NCBI RefSeq assembly: GCF_014647415.1
Contig: NZ_BMPD01000002.1
Coordinates: 276,324-340,323 of the forward strand
Direction of reading: 5' to 3'
DNA: 64,000 nucleotides
From: Haloarcula sebkhae
GTDB taxonomy: Archaea > Halobacteriota > Halobacteria > Halobacteriales > Haloarculaceae
Program-made: the position numbers and the translations under genes
Notes under the pieces: model-generated
What the model saw: only the letters and a program-made list of their open reading frames with translations
Databases searched by the model: none
Told to the model about the DNA's origin: nothing
Shown here: positions 16,223 through 26,255 of the stretch, piece by piece
How positions within the stretch are numbered: position 1 is the first letter of the stretch
Layout: every line of letters starts with the position of its first letter

Positions 16223-17305
16223 TTACGGCAGGGGGACAGCTGCGGACGTCGTGAACACTCCAGCCAGTGCCAGAATGCCCAGGATGAGGGTCGTCGTAAT
16301 GATCGATGCGGCTGGCGGGTCAAAGTGCGTATCCGAATGCGCGTAGAAGATGCGCTGGTAGACCTCACCGAACAGCGCACCCAGGATACCGAAGAACGCG
16401 CCTAGGCCGAGCGCGACTAGGACACTCGCTCCATCCGTCATCGCCATGCTGGCGACGAACGTTGACGGGAGCGTCATGTGGTGCGTAACCGGGAATTTCT
16501 CCACACCGAGGTTCAGGAACAGCAGACTCGCTGCTGAGATACCGAATGGGAGGAAGAGACTCCCGGTTTTCGCGAAGATGTATGCACCAAGGATGCCGGT
16601 GATGAGGCCGAGCATTGCGACGTGTGTCCATTTGTACTGGTGTGGCAGCCACGGCTCGACAGCCGGTCGCTCGGCGGCCATTCCACCGTCCGTTGCGACT
16701 TCCTCACCCGACCGCATCTTTCCGCTCTCGAACGGTGACATATCGAGCAGGCCGCTTCCGCGGGCACGGCCGATAACCGGGTAGCCAAAGACCAGACGGG
16801 CGATAACAGCGGTCAGGATGACGCCTGCTGCAGGCGGATCGATTGGAACTCCGAGTCCACCGGACGTCTGCCGGATCGCCATACCCAGGATACCGAATAC
16901 CCCACCGACAGCAAGGACGTCCGGTCGGGTGCCGAGGGCGTAGGCGATGTCCTTCGCTGGGTGGTAGTCACCGTCGTCCGGCTCGTACATTCCGTCGTAC
17001 TTTGCGGCGTAAGCGGCTGCTGCCACACCACCAGCGAAGGCGACGTGTGGCCCGAACACGGGACCGAAAGCCAGCGGGCCGACGATGCCGGCTCCGTACC
17101 CACCGGCGGCACCGGAAATGACGTCAGGCGAACCGCCGACGAACGACTCTGAGACGACGTTGCCGGCTTCTCCAATCAGCACCATGAAGCCGGTGAAACA
17201 GAACGCCGGGAGTGCACCGATAGATGCTCCGAACGCGCCGCCCGCGAACGCCGCGATGGCGAGAACGAGCATATCGACTGCCGTGAGTCCGAATGCGATT
17301 GCCAT
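16223..17305 (-). CDS. glpX: Polytopic membrane protein, probable glycerol facilitator/transporter (GlpX-like)
   Basis: 360 residues with 8-10 hydrophobic segments rich in Gly and Ala (AFAGGAFGASIGALPAFCF, AAGGYGAGIVGPLAFGPVFG). A hydrophilic loop spans about residues 205-225. It is not an aquaporin: no paired NPA motifs were found. It begins 3 bases after the glpK stop on the same strand, so it is co-expressed with glycerol kinase. In Haloferax volcanii the gene beside glpK, called glpX, encodes a membrane protein proposed to bring glycerol in. This protein fits that role. It is unrelated to the bacterial fructose bisphosphatase also named GlpX. Confidence 0.75.
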   Translation of the reverse strand: MAIAFGLTAVDMLVLAIAAFAGGAFGASIGALPAFCFTGFMVLIGEAGNVVSESFVGGSPDVISGAAGGYGAGIVGPLAFGPVFGPHVAFAGGVAAAAYAAKYDGMYEPDDGDYHPAKDIAYALGTRPDVLAVGGVFGILGMAIRQTSGGLGVPIDPPAAGVILTAVIARLVFGYPVIGRARGSGLLDMSPFESGKMRSGEEVATDGGMAAERPAVEPWLPHQYKWTHVAMLGLITGILGAYIFAKTGSLFLPFGISAASLLFLNLGVEKFPVTHHMTLPSTFVASMAMTDGASVLVALGLGAFFGILGALFGEVYQRIFYAHSDTHFDPPAASIITTTLILGILALAGVFTTSAAVPLP

Positions 17306-17308
17306 CTG

Positions 17309-18841
17309 TTATTCCTCCTGTGCCCAGTCGCGGGAACGGTCGACAGCGTCGTCCCAGCGGGCGTACATCTTGTCTGCCTTCTCGACGTCCATCTCCGGCG
17401 AGAACTCCTCGTCGACCTGCCAGTTGTCCCGGAGTTCGTCGACGGTGTCCCAGTACCCGACGGCGAGGCCGGCTGCGTATGCCGACCCGAGGGCTGTGGT
17501 CTCGTCGACCTGCGGTCGCGCGATGTCCGTCTGGATGATGTCGGACTGGAGCTGACAGAGGAAGTTGTTCTTGACTGCACCACCGTCGACTCGCAGCGTC
17601 GTCATCTCGACACCGGAGTCTTCCTCCATCGCTTCCGCGAGGTCGCGGGTCTGGTACGCGATGGATTCCAGGGTCGCACGCACGATGTGCTCCTTTCGCG
17701 TTCCGCGAGTCATACCGACAATCGTCCCGCGTGCGCGCCCGTCCCAGTGTGGAGCGCCGAGACCCGTGAAGGCCGGCACCATGTAGACACCGTCGGTTGA
17801 TTCGACCGAGCGGGCCAGTTCCGCCGTCTGGGCGGCGTTGTTGATGAGGTCGACGTCTTCGAGCCATTCGATGGCCGCGCCAGCGATGAAGATGGAGCCT
17901 TCCAGCGCGTACTGGACGGGCTCACCGGACATCTGGAAGCCAACGGTCGTCAGCAGGCCGTTATCCGAGGCGACTGCTTCGGAGCCAGTGTTCATCAGGT
18001 AGAACGCGCCGGTTCCGTAGGTGTTCTTCGCATCACCCTTATCGAAGCAAGTCTGGCCGAACAGCGCGGCCTGCTGGTCGCCCAGCGCGCCCGCAACGGG
18101 GACCTCCTCTTCGAGGAAGCCGTCCGCGTCAGTGTGCCCGTACAGACTCTCGTCGGAGGACGGGCGGACTTCCGGAACCATGGACCTCGGAACGCCGAAC
18201 TCTTCGAGGAGTTCGTCGTCCCACTCCATGTCGTGGATGTTGTACAGCATCGTCCGCGATGCGTTCGAGACATCCGTGATGTGGTTCCCGGTGAGCTTGT
18301 AGATGAGCCACGCGTCGATGGTGCCCATGAGGAGTTCACCGTCTTCGGCCCGCTCGCGGAGGTCAGCGCCGCGCGAGCTCTGCATCTTGAGCGGCTCCGC
18401 GTTATCGAGGATCCACTCGGTCTTGGTCGCCGAGAAGTAAGCGTCACATTCCAGCCCGGTCTTCCCCCGGATCCACTCGACTTTGTCCTCTTCCTGGATT
18501 TCCTCGACGCGGTCGGTGGTTCGGCGGTCCTGCCAGACCAGCGCGTTGTGGACCGGTTTGCCGGTCTCCTTGTCCCAGACGATCGTCGTCTCACGCTGGT
18601 TCGTGATGCCGAGCGCCTCAAGCTGTTCGGCACCGACACCTGCATCCGCCAGCCCCTTCGTTACGACTTCCTGCGTGTTTTCCCAGATCTCGACGGGGTC
18701 GTGCTCGACCCAGCCGGGCTCCGGGTAGATCTGTTCGTGCTTCTCGTAGGCGTTCGCAACGACCTGGCCGCTATGGTCGAACACCATGAAGCGGGTCCCG
18801 GTCGTTCCCTGGTCGATCGCGCCAACGTATGTGTCTGCCAT
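17309..18841 (-). CDS. glpK: Glycerol kinase
   Basis: 510 residues, full length for the FGGY family. It phosphorylates glycerol to sn-glycerol-3-phosphate with ATP. Visible motifs are the N-terminal phosphate loop GAIDQGTTGTRFMVFD, LGITNQRETTIVWDK, GALGDQQAALFGQ, the FGGY signature region with VPAFTGLGAPHWD, and LRVDGGAVKNNFLCQ near the C-terminus. It begins an operon that continues into the membrane protein at 16223-17305. The promoter carries a striking palindrome over its TATA element (18863-18886). Confidence 0.97.
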   Translation of the reverse strand: MADTYVGAIDQGTTGTRFMVFDHSGQVVANAYEKHEQIYPEPGWVEHDPVEIWENTQEVVTKGLADAGVGAEQLEALGITNQRETTIVWDKETGKPVHNALVWQDRRTTDRVEEIQEEDKVEWIRGKTGLECDAYFSATKTEWILDNAEPLKMQSSRGADLRERAEDGELLMGTIDAWLIYKLTGNHITDVSNASRTMLYNIHDMEWDDELLEEFGVPRSMVPEVRPSSDESLYGHTDADGFLEEEVPVAGALGDQQAALFGQTCFDKGDAKNTYGTGAFYLMNTGSEAVASDNGLLTTVGFQMSGEPVQYALEGSIFIAGAAIEWLEDVDLINNAAQTAELARSVESTDGVYMVPAFTGLGAPHWDGRARGTIVGMTRGTRKEHIVRATLESIAYQTRDLAEAMEEDSGVEMTTLRVDGGAVKNNFLCQLQSDIIQTDIARPQVDETTALGSAYAAGLAVGYWDTVDELRDNWQVDEEFSPEMDVEKADKMYARWDDAVDRSRDWAQEE

Positions 18842-18862
18842 TGTTGTGTTCTCCGTGGTGGA

Positions 18863-18886
18863 GGTAGCTTATTTATGAAAGCTACC
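18863..18886 (-). promoter_or_regulatory. Palindromic operator over the glpK TATA box
   Basis: Read on the minus strand, 8-bp arms GGTAGCTT and AAGCTACC surround the 8-base spacer TCATAAAT, a perfect 8-8-8 inverted repeat. The A/T-rich spacer looks like a TATA box and lies about 30 bases before the glpK start codon, so a regulator bound to the arms would control TBP access. No second copy was seen before glpA or the receptor gene. Confidence 0.6.
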
Positions 18887-18969
18887 ACCTTGCCAGTAAA
18901 CAACATAGTGAACCATTATAAAGATTACTAATGGTGATGTTTGGCTAGTAAAGAAAGGAGGAGACGGCG

Positions 18970-21513
18970 CTACCGGTCGGAATCGTACCGCTCAAGCTGC
19001 TTTGTGACCTGTGTGTCGAGTCGATCGAGTGCGACCGGGACTGAATCGGGCCCATCCATACTGTCGACTGCGTCTTCGATGATTGTTCGAACCGTATCGA
19101 ACGGGCCGATCTGTGCGCCCCGCGTTGCGGTGGTATCGCGCGTCTCAATGAGCTGGTCGAACGCCGTCTTGTAGTGTGGGTTCTGGTCGAACCAGTCGTC
19201 AGCCCGGAGCTGTGGAATCGTCTCTTCGTGGACCGGGAAATACCCGGTTTCCTGGTGCCACCGACGTTGCTGGGCTGGTTCGGTAAGCCAGGTGAGGAAC
19301 TCGCCGACAGCGTCGTGTACGGCCTCGGAAACGGCATCGCCGACCCAGAGGGATGCGCCGCCGACGAGTACGCCGGTCCGGTCGTTGAGCACGGGGAACC
19401 GGCCGGTCCCGACATCGAAATCGGCACTGCTTTCGATGCTGTTCAGCGACGACGTCGAGCCGATCAGCATCGCGGCGTTCCCTTCGGCGAAATGGGCCCG
19501 AGCTGCGCCTCTGGCTTCGATGCCGGGGTCGTGGTACAGTCCATCCGCTTCGAGGCCTTTCCACCACTCGAACAAGTCGTGGGCGAACGGCCCGTCGAGA
19601 TAACTCTCCGTCGGTGACCCGGACCGCCCGTTGTTCTGGTCCACGAGGAGCTGGTCAGCCTCGGCAAACCACTGTTCGACGAACCACGAGTAGTTCGCGA
19701 ACGTGATACCGGTGTCCACGCCTCTCCCGTCGACGAGCTGCGCAGCCGCACTTCGCACGTCAGCGAGAGTTTCAGGGGGCGAGTCGGGATCGAGCCCCGC
19801 CTCCCTGAACGCGTCGCGGTTGTAGGCCATCACCGGGTTCGACGCGTTGAACGGCAGCGAGTGGAGCGTCCCGTCGAACCGGTAGTAGTTCGTGACCGGG
19901 TCAAGTAGCGAGTCGATATGAGTTGCGGGGAGGAGTTCCTCGACGGGCGTAAAGTGTCCACTGTCGCGCGCACGCGTAGTACCGATCTCAAATATCTGCG
20001 CAATCGCCGGTGGGTCACCGTTTTCGGCGGCGTTCAGCGTCGCATCGAGGGTTCCGCGATAGCTCCCTTTCGACCGCAGTGTGAGACTGATACCCTCCGT
20101 CTGTGATTCGAACTCGCGAACGAGTTCTTCAAGCAGTAGCGCTTTTTCGCCACCCATCGCGTGCCAGAACTCGACGACGGTTCCGTCCGTGTTTGCCGCC
20201 GCCGAACCGGTCGCAAGTTCGAACGAATCCAGCGACGCGTCCAGCGATTCGGCCCGCTCGGTGAGCGTCGAGACCCGCGTCGAAACCTCCGCGAGTTCCG
20301 TCGTCTGGTCCGCTGCGGCGTCGGCGGCAATAGCCGCCTCTTCAGCCGTCCGGGTGCTGATGTCCTCGACGTCGTCGACCATCGAGACGACTTCCTGTGT
20401 GGAGTCGGCCTGCGTATCCGTCGCATCGTCGATCTCCTGAACGCTCGAATCGACTTCCTCGACCATCGAAACAACGGAATCCAGTTCGTCGAGTGCGCTG
20501 GCGACCGACGACCGAGTGTCCTCGACGCTTTCCCGAGTGTCGTACATCTCTGACACCGTTGCGTCGGCCTGTTCGTGCACTTCCTGGATGGAAGCCGCGA
20601 TCTCGTCGGTCGCTTCCTTCGTCTCGGTCGCGAGCGATTTGACCTCCTCGGCCACGACGGCGAACCCGTCGCCGGATTCCCCTGCTCGGGCCGCTTCGAT
20701 GTTGGCGTTCAGTGCCAGCATGTTGGTCTGATCCGCGACGTCCGTGATGAAGCCCACAATCTCCTCGATGTCCGACAGCAGGTCGTTCAGTTGTTCGACC
20801 TTGTCGACGGTCGCTTCGGCGTTGTCGGTCAGCCGGTCGAGCGTCGTCATCGCCGAGGACGCCGACTCCAGTGCGGATTCGCCTCGAACGCTGGCTTCGC
20901 TGGACGTGTCTGCGACCTCGTTTGCGGCGCTCGCTATCTCCTCTATCGTCGCCGAGAGGTTCCGCATCTCGTCGGAGATCGACTGTATCTCGTCGCGTTG
21001 CTCGTCCGAACCGGTCGAAATCTCACCGACAGCGCCGCTCACGTCCCGACTGGCGGACTTGACCGACCCGAGGCGGGTGTCGACCTGTTCCGTCGCGGCG
21101 GTCACCTGTTCACTGAACGACGCCATCCGGTCGACGGTGTCAGTCCATTCCCGGAGCAGTTCACTGTATGCGTCGTACAGCGGCTTAGCCGCCTCAGATG
21201 GTGGCTGCCCGGGTTTCGCAGTCAGGTCGCCATCGGCGTTTGCCTTGGCTACAGAAGTGAGACGGTCGACAGCGGTTTCGAGCGCTTCACGTTCCGCCCG
21301 CTCCTGTTCGAGTTCCACCGCCAGTTGCTCACATCGTGCTTCCAGTTCCGCCTGTTCAGGGTCGTTTTCGGTCTCTGTGTCCTTCTGGAGGGCTCCTGCC
21401 GACGGCGGTTCGGTCTCCGGCTCGTTTCCATCCCGCCCCTCTGTGACGCCGCCGTCGGTACGTTCTCCATCAGGCGGGTCGTCTTCTGAGTCAAGTGGGT
21501 TCCATTTACTCAT
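18970..21513 (-). CDS. Soluble chemoreceptor fused to a UgpB-like glycerol-3-phosphate-binding domain
   Basis: The ATG at 21513 is chosen because GGAGTG lies just before it; a GTG at 21543 is the alternative. 847 residues, with no signal peptide and no TM helix. The order is an acidic disordered start (1-50), a helix with a HAMP-like unit (about 83-135, NADGDLTAK), and a long methyl-accepting coiled coil (about 136-432). The hairpin tip is intact (251-277, [17 protein letters not shown]). A short linker leads to a complete periplasmic-binding fold (445-847). That fold follows UgpB closely: [76 protein letters not shown]. The ligand should be glycerol-3-phosphate or a relative, sensed in the cytoplasm. 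It lies between glpK and glpA. Confidence 0.9.
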   Translation of the reverse strand: MSKWNPLDSEDDPPDGERTDGGVTEGRDGNEPETEPPSAGALQKDTETENDPEQAELEARCEQLAVELEQERAEREALETAVDRLTSVAKANADGDLTAKPGQPPSEAAKPLYDAYSELLREWTDTVDRMASFSEQVTAATEQVDTRLGSVKSASRDVSGAVGEISTGSDEQRDEIQSISDEMRNLSATIEEIASAANEVADTSSEASVRGESALESASSAMTTLDRLTDNAEATVDKVEQLNDLLSDIEEIVGFITDVADQTNMLALNANIEAARAGESGDGFAVVAEEVKSLATETKEATDEIAASIQEVHEQADATVSEMYDTRESVEDTRSSVASALDELDSVVSMVEEVDSSVQEIDDATDTQADSTQEVVSMVDDVEDISTRTAEEAAIAADAAADQTTELAEVSTRVSTLTERAESLDASLDSFELATGSAAANTDGTVVEFWHAMGGEKALLLEELVREFESQTEGISLTLRSKGSYRGTLDATLNAAENGDPPAIAQIFEIGTTRARDSGHFTPVEELLPATHIDSLLDPVTNYYRFDGTLHSLPFNASNPVMAYNRDAFREAGLDPDSPPETLADVRSAAAQLVDGRGVDTGITFANYSWFVEQWFAEADQLLVDQNNGRSGSPTESYLDGPFAHDLFEWWKGLEADGLYHDPGIEARGAARAHFAEGNAAMLIGSTSSLNSIESSADFDVGTGRFPVLNDRTGVLVGGASLWVGDAVSEAVHDAVGEFLTWLTEPAQQRRWHQETGYFPVHEETIPQLRADDWFDQNPHYKTAFDQLIETRDTTATRGAQIGPFDTVRTIIEDAVDSMDGPDSVPVALDRLDTQVTKQLERYDSDR

Positions 21514-21523
21514 TGTCACTCCA

Positions 21524-21541
21524 GTTGGCCGAACGGCCAAC
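21524..21541 (-). promoter_or_regulatory. Hairpin/inverted repeat in the leader of the fusion receptor gene
   Basis: A perfect inverted repeat with 7-bp arms, GTTGGCC and GGCCAAC, around a 4-base loop GTTC. It ends 10 bases before the ATG at 21513, directly before the GGAGTG Shine-Dalgarno. A TATA-like ATTATATATTTT lies upstream at about 21565-21580, so the repeat should fall at the start of a short leader. It could be an operator or an RNA hairpin that controls translation. Confidence 0.5.
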
Positions 21542-21862
21542 ACGTTCTCGGGAATAGTCCACTATCAAAATATATAATAGTTACTGTCGAAACGGTAGGA
21601 GTGATAACTACTGTTCGGGTACAGATACAGTGCCAAGACAGCCGTATTGAAGCTGCGAAAATTGAATATTTCTACCTACTACTCGAATATAGTAAAGAGT
21701 GTACAGTTCCCCCGCTCAATAGTTAGTGGGACTTGTATGCTAATAGTCCACAATTAACAGTATGCGTCTGAGCTATTCCTCATGATTACTTAGAAAATTT
21801 ACTACCCAAACACCAGCAACGGTAAAGTGAAGTGTATGCGCTCCAAACCCACGGAAAGATAG
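21542..21862. promoter_or_regulatory. Divergent promoter region of the glycerol locus
   Basis: About 320 bases without a gene, AT-rich, between the leftward receptor gene and rightward glpA. It holds the receptor's TATA-like element (about 21565-21580), and TACTC and AGTA half-sites near 21673-21687. These resemble the Halobacterium TrmB motif (TACT-N7/8-GAGTA) but have a 6-base gap, so the match is weak. AT-rich stretches before glpA (about 21785-21810) may hold its TATA box. Confidence 0.4.
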
Positions 21863-23593
21863 ATGGGACCGACACCACACATCGCCGTCATCGGTGGCGG
21901 CTCGACTGGGGCGGGCATCGCGCGGGACCTCGCGATGCGCGGGCTCGACGTGACCCTCGTAGAACAGGGAAATCTGACCCACGGGACCACCGGTCGGATG
22001 CACGGGCTGCTCCACAGCGGCGGTCGATACGCCGTTTCAGACCAGGCCAGTGCGACCGAGTGTATCGAGGAAAACCGGGTTCTGCGTGATATCGCAAGCC
22101 ACTGTGTCGAGATGACCGGTGGCCTGTTCGTCAAGCGTCCTGAGGACTCTGAGGAGTACTTCCAGAAGAAGCTCAACGGCTGTGAGGAATGCGGTATTCC
22201 CGCCGAGGTCGTCTCGGGCGAGGAGGCACGCGCGATGGAACCACACCTGGCGAAGGACATCGACAAGGCCATCAGCGTTCCTGACGGGGCTATCGACCCG
22301 TTCCGACTGGTCGTCGCGAACGCCGCAAGCGCACAGGAACACGGCGCACGCATCGAGACCCACTCTAAGGTCACCGACCTCATCGTCGAGAGCGGCGAAG
22401 TAGTCGGCATCGAAGTCGAACACGACTCCGGTCCCGGAAAGCGGGTCCACGGCACCGAGGGCGGAACCGAGGAAATCCGTGCTGACTACGTCGTGAACGC
22501 GACGGGAGCCTGGGCCGGTCGCATCGGCGACATGGCCGGGTTGGACATCGAAGTCCGCCCCTCGAAGGGCGTCATGACAATCATGAACATCCGGCAAGTC
22601 GACACCGTCATCAACCGCTGTCGGCCCAAGGGCGACGCCGACATCGTCGTGCCCCACGAGACGACTGCGATTCTGGGTACGACCGACGAGGAGGTCGAAG
22701 ACCCCGAGGACTACCCCGAGGAACAGTGGGAAGTCGACATGATGATCGACACCCTCTCGGAGCTGATTCCGATGCTTGACGAAGCCCGGACCATCCGCTC
22801 GTTCTGGGGCGTTCGTCCGCTGTACGAACCACCGGACGTCGGCAGTGACGACCCGACGGACATCACGCGGGATTTCTTCCTGCTCGACCACGACGAGCGC
22901 GACGACCTGCCCGGCATGACCAGCATCGTCGGCGGGAAGTTCACCACCTACCGGATGATGGGCGAACAGATCGCCGACCACGTCTGCGGGAAGTTCGGCA
23001 TCGACGCTGACTGCCGGACCGCCGACGAGCCACTGCCGGGCAGCGAGGACTTCTCGGTCCTCCGGGACTACATGGACGAGTTCGGGCTCCGGTCGCCGAT
23101 CGGCCGCCGGAGTGTCGAGCGACTCGGCTCCCGGGCCGACGACGTGCTCAAAACCGACGGGCCGAACCCGACCGTCTGCGAATGCGAGGGCGTCACCCGC
23201 GCCGAGATTCAGGACGCTATCGAGGGGTCGGGCTCGGACCTCAACGCCGTCCGCATCCGAACCCGGGCGTCGATGGGCAACTGTCAGGGCGGCTTCTGCT
23301 CGCACCGGATGGCGAGCGAACTCCACTCGGAGTACGACGAGTCGGTCGTCCGCGAGGCCTGGGACGAACTGCTTCAGGAGCGCTGGAAGGGTCAGCGCCA
23401 CGCCCTCTGGGGCGAGCAGCTCTCCCAGGCGGCACTGAACTACGCGTTGCATGCCACCACGCAGAACCGCGATCAGGACCCGGCGGACGGCGACCCGGTC
23501 GACTTCTCGGCGTTCGATTCGGGCCGTGGGCAAACAGGCGGTAGCGTCGACAGCGCGGACGTAGCCGCCGACGGAGGGACAGATGGCTATTGA
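21863..23593 (+). CDS. glpA: Glycerol-3-phosphate dehydrogenase subunit A
   Basis: 576 residues, the FAD-containing catalytic subunit of the anaerobic-type GlpABC enzyme, which oxidises glycerol-3-phosphate to dihydroxyacetone phosphate. It has the dinucleotide fold [17 protein letters not shown] near the start and [14 protein letters not shown] next to the flavin. A C-terminal BFD-like [2Fe-2S] domain has [11 protein letters not shown] and [13 protein letters not shown]. It ends 11 bases inside glpB. Haloarchaea use this three-subunit enzyme as the main entry of glycerol carbon into central metabolism. Confidence 0.96.
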   Translation: MGPTPHIAVIGGGSTGAGIARDLAMRGLDVTLVEQGNLTHGTTGRMHGLLHSGGRYAVSDQASATECIEENRVLRDIASHCVEMTGGLFVKRPEDSEEYFQKKLNGCEECGIPAEVVSGEEARAMEPHLAKDIDKAISVPDGAIDPFRLVVANAASAQEHGARIETHSKVTDLIVESGEVVGIEVEHDSGPGKRVHGTEGGTEEIRADYVVNATGAWAGRIGDMAGLDIEVRPSKGVMTIMNIRQVDTVINRCRPKGDADIVVPHETTAILGTTDEEVEDPEDYPEEQWEVDMMIDTLSELIPMLDEARTIRSFWGVRPLYEPPDVGSDDPTDITRDFFLLDHDERDDLPGMTSIVGGKFTTYRMMGEQIADHVCGKFGIDADCRTADEPLPGSEDFSVLRDYMDEFGLRSPIGRRSVERLGSRADDVLKTDGPNPTVCECEGVTRAEIQDAIEGSGSDLNAVRIRTRASMGNCQGGFCSHRMASELHSEYDESVVREAWDELLQERWKGQRHALWGEQLSQAALNYALHATTQNRDQDPADGDPVDFSAFDSGRGQTGGSVDSADVAADGGTDGY

Positions 23594-24857
23594 GTCTGAG
23601 GTACTCGTTATCGGCGGCGGCCTTGGTGGGCTGACCAGTGCGCTGGCGGCCGCCCGCGAGGGAGCGGACGTGCGACTGGTGTCCTACAAACAGAGTACGC
23701 TTCGACAGGCGTCGGGTCTGGTGGACGTGCTCGGCTACACGCCGGACGGTGACGGCCCGCTGACCGATCCGTACGAGGCGATCCCGTCGCTGCCTGAATC
23801 CCATCCGTACCGGAAAGTTGGCGTCGAAACGGTCCGGGACGCACTGTCGCTGTTCGACGACGCGGTTCCGACCTACGAAGGCGAGCACACGGACACAAAC
23901 GCGCTCCTGCCGACCCACGGCGGAAGCATCAAGCCGACCGCCCGCTACCCGGCTGGAGCCAGTGCTGGCCTCGCCAGCGACACCCGCGACACGCTGCTGG
24001 TCGGCATCGAGGAGATGGTAGACTTCGACGCGCCCCACGTCGCTTCCCATCTCGATGCGACGGGCGTGCCCTTCGATGTCCGCGGCGAGACGATCCGGTT
24101 CCCGGGCGACCTGCGCGCGGACGCGAAGGTCACACGGTATGCCAAACTGCTCGATACCAACAGCGAGGTTGCGGTTCGCGGGCGAATGGTCCCGGCCCGC
24201 GAGGCGCTGGCCCAGCGTGTGAACCCGCTGCTGGAAGGCGAAGAGCGGGTCGGCTTCCCGGCGATTCTCGGCGACGACAACCCCGGCGCGATCCGCGACG
24301 CACTGGGCGACCACCTCGGCGTCGACGTGTTCGAGGTCCCGATGGGGCCGCCATCCCTGCCGGGTCTCCGCCTCGAAGACGCGCTGTTCTCGGCACTGGA
24401 CGAGGCCGGGGCCAGCATCGAGACCGGGAATCCCGTCGTCGACTTCGAGGGCGAGGACCGAATCGAAAAGGTGTGCATCGAGAAAAACGGCGCAAAGATC
24501 CCCAACAGCGCCGACCAGTACGTCCTCGCAACCGGCGGCTTCGTCGGCAAGGGCGTCGAGTCCGACCGCGAGGGCGTGTACGAACCCGTCTTCGACTGCC
24601 ACGTCCCCCACGCTGCGGACCGCTACGACTGGTTCGAGGGCGAACTGTTCGGCGACCACGAGTTCGCTCGCTACGGCGTGGCGACCGACGATGATCTGCG
24701 GCCCCTCGATGAGAGCGAGCACAGCGAGTTCGAGAACCTGCGCGCTGCCGGCTCGGTGTTGGGCGGCTACGACTTCGCCGCCGAGAAATCCGGTAGCGGC
24801 GTCTCGATCGCAACAGGCTACGCGGCGGGCCAGCGCGCCGCACAGGAGGCACGATGA
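23583..24857 (+). CDS. glpB: Glycerol-3-phosphate dehydrogenase subunit B
   Basis: 424 residues. A flavin-binding subunit with the N-terminal dinucleotide motif [19 protein letters not shown] and a C-terminal return of the fold ([31 protein letters not shown]). GlpB passes electrons from GlpA to GlpC. The start lies 11 bases within glpA and the stop overlaps glpC by 4 bases, so the three subunits are translationally coupled. Confidence 0.95.
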   Translation: MAIESEVLVIGGGLGGLTSALAAAREGADVRLVSYKQSTLRQASGLVDVLGYTPDGDGPLTDPYEAIPSLPESHPYRKVGVETVRDALSLFDDAVPTYEGEHTDTNALLPTHGGSIKPTARYPAGASAGLASDTRDTLLVGIEEMVDFDAPHVASHLDATGVPFDVRGETIRFPGDLRADAKVTRYAKLLDTNSEVAVRGRMVPAREALAQRVNPLLEGEERVGFPAILGDDNPGAIRDALGDHLGVDVFEVPMGPPSLPGLRLEDALFSALDEAGASIETGNPVVDFEGEDRIEKVCIEKNGAKIPNSADQYVLATGGFVGKGVESDREGVYEPVFDCHVPHAADRYDWFEGELFGDHEFARYGVATDDDLRPLDESEHSEFENLRAAGSVLGGYDFAAEKSGSGVSIATGYAAGQRAAQEAR

Positions 24858-26230
24858 GTGACGCTGAAACCCCACCAGAGACAGAGTTTGACCCGGTAGC
24901 ACCGAATACAGGCGAGGAGTTCGAACCAGTCGATGTCTTCCCCGACAGCGACGACTTCGACCTCCGTCCCGGCGCGGACTCCTGTTACAAATGCTCGACC
25001 TGCGACACGAACTGTCCCGTCGCGGAGGTCGACGACGACTTCCCCGGCCCGAAGTTCCAGGGCCCCGAACAGTGGCGGCTCAAGCAGTCCGACGACGACC
25101 ACGAGATCGACGACTCGGTGATGGACTGCTCGAACTGTATGCGCTGTGACAACGCCTGCCCGTCGGGCGTCCCGCTCAGCCAGATGCACAACACCGCCCG
25201 CGGGGAGTACGTCAGCGAGCAGATGGACAAGCTCTCCGTCGAGTACATCCGGAACCGCATCCTCGCGAACTACCGCACCTCCGCGTTCTTCGCGAGCAAG
25301 GTCCCCCGACTTGCCAACTTCGCCATGAACTTCGGCCCGGCCCGCTGGGTCATGGAGAAGACGCTCGGCGTTACCAGCGAGCGTGACTTCCCTGCCTTCG
25401 CAAAACAGACCTTCCGCGATTGGTGGGCCGACCGCGGCGGTCAAGTCCAGTCACGGGAGAACGCGAAGGCGGCACGAAAACGGCGTGGACTCCCTGAGGA
25501 TGCCGACAAGAAAGTGGCGTACTTCCACGGCTGTTACTCCAATTACAACACGCCGGAAGTCGGCAAGGCAATGGTCCGGGTGTACGAGGAGTTCGGCTAC
25601 GAGGTCGTCGCGCCCGAGCAGAAGTGCTCTGGAACGCCGATGTTCGCCAACGGGATGCTCGACGACGCCCGCCGCCACGCCGAGACGAACGTCTCGTCGA
25701 TGTCCGAACTCGTCGACGAAGGGTACCACGCTATCGCCTCCTGTACCTCGTGTTCGATGGCACTCCGACAGGAATACCCCGAACTGTTCGATATCGACGG
25801 CATCGACAAGGTCGCCGAGAACACCTTCGAGGCCGTTGAGTACCTCCGTATCCACGAAGACCTCAAGGGCGAAGTGCAGGCGGCCGACGTGGACGGTGAC
25901 CTCGCCGAAGAGTTCGCCTACCACGCCCCGTGTCACTCACGGAATCAGGGACTTGACCGACAGGCCGTCGAACTGTTCCGCGACCTGGATGGCGCCGAAG
26001 TCGAGGATGTCGGCGACTCCTGTTCCGGCATCTCGGGGACCTACGGCTGGAAAGAGGAGAAATACGAGAAATCGATGGAGATCGGCGAGGAGATGTTCGA
26101 GCACATGGAGCACGCCGAAGGTGAAACCGGCATGACCGAGTGCCCGACCTGTGCGATGCAGATGGAACACGGCAGCGGCTACGAGATCCGACATCCGCTC
26201 GAACTCCTCGAAGCCGCGCTTGTAGAGTAA
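24854..26230 (+). CDS. glpC: Glycerol-3-phosphate dehydrogenase subunit C (iron-sulphur, membrane-associated)
   Basis: 458 residues. Two N-terminal [4Fe-4S] motifs are intact: CYKCSTCDTNCPV and CSNCMRCDNACPSG. Two CCG-type cysteine-rich domains follow, with FHGCYSNYN, EQKCSGTPMF, CTSCSMALRQ, HAPCHSRNQG, DSCSGISGTYGW and CPTCAMQM. This subunit anchors GlpAB to the membrane and hands electrons to the quinone pool. Last gene of the rightward glp operon. Confidence 0.95.
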   Translation: MSDAETPPETEFDPVAPNTGEEFEPVDVFPDSDDFDLRPGADSCYKCSTCDTNCPVAEVDDDFPGPKFQGPEQWRLKQSDDDHEIDDSVMDCSNCMRCDNACPSGVPLSQMHNTARGEYVSEQMDKLSVEYIRNRILANYRTSAFFASKVPRLANFAMNFGPARWVMEKTLGVTSERDFPAFAKQTFRDWWADRGGQVQSRENAKAARKRRGLPEDADKKVAYFHGCYSNYNTPEVGKAMVRVYEEFGYEVVAPEQKCSGTPMFANGMLDDARRHAETNVSSMSELVDEGYHAIASCTSCSMALRQEYPELFDIDGIDKVAENTFEAVEYLRIHEDLKGEVQAADVDGDLAEEFAYHAPCHSRNQGLDRQAVELFRDLDGAEVEDVGDSCSGISGTYGWKEEKYEKSMEIGEEMFEHMEHAEGETGMTECPTCAMQMEHGSGYEIRHPLELLEAALVE

Positions 26231-26255
26231 CTGAAAAAGCTCGTTTTCTGCGGTT
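26231..26255. terminator. Short convergent intergenic gap with T/A runs
   Basis: The 25 bases between the glpC and uspA stops, with neighbouring AAAAA, TTTT and TTTT runs, are the only place where the two converging units can end. Archaeal terminators are often short T-runs, so this is a plausible bidirectional terminator, seen as composition only. Confidence 0.35.

Noticed and set aside
21673-21687. TACTC-N6-AGTA as a TrmB operator in the glp divergent region
   Set aside because: The published motif needs 7-8 bases between half-sites; the gap here is 6, and a match this short is expected by chance in AT-rich DNA.
22037-24902. Minus-strand frames of 498 and 553 codons opposite glpA and glpB
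   Set aside because: Shadows of the glp genes; their compositions follow from the codon bias of the real strand.
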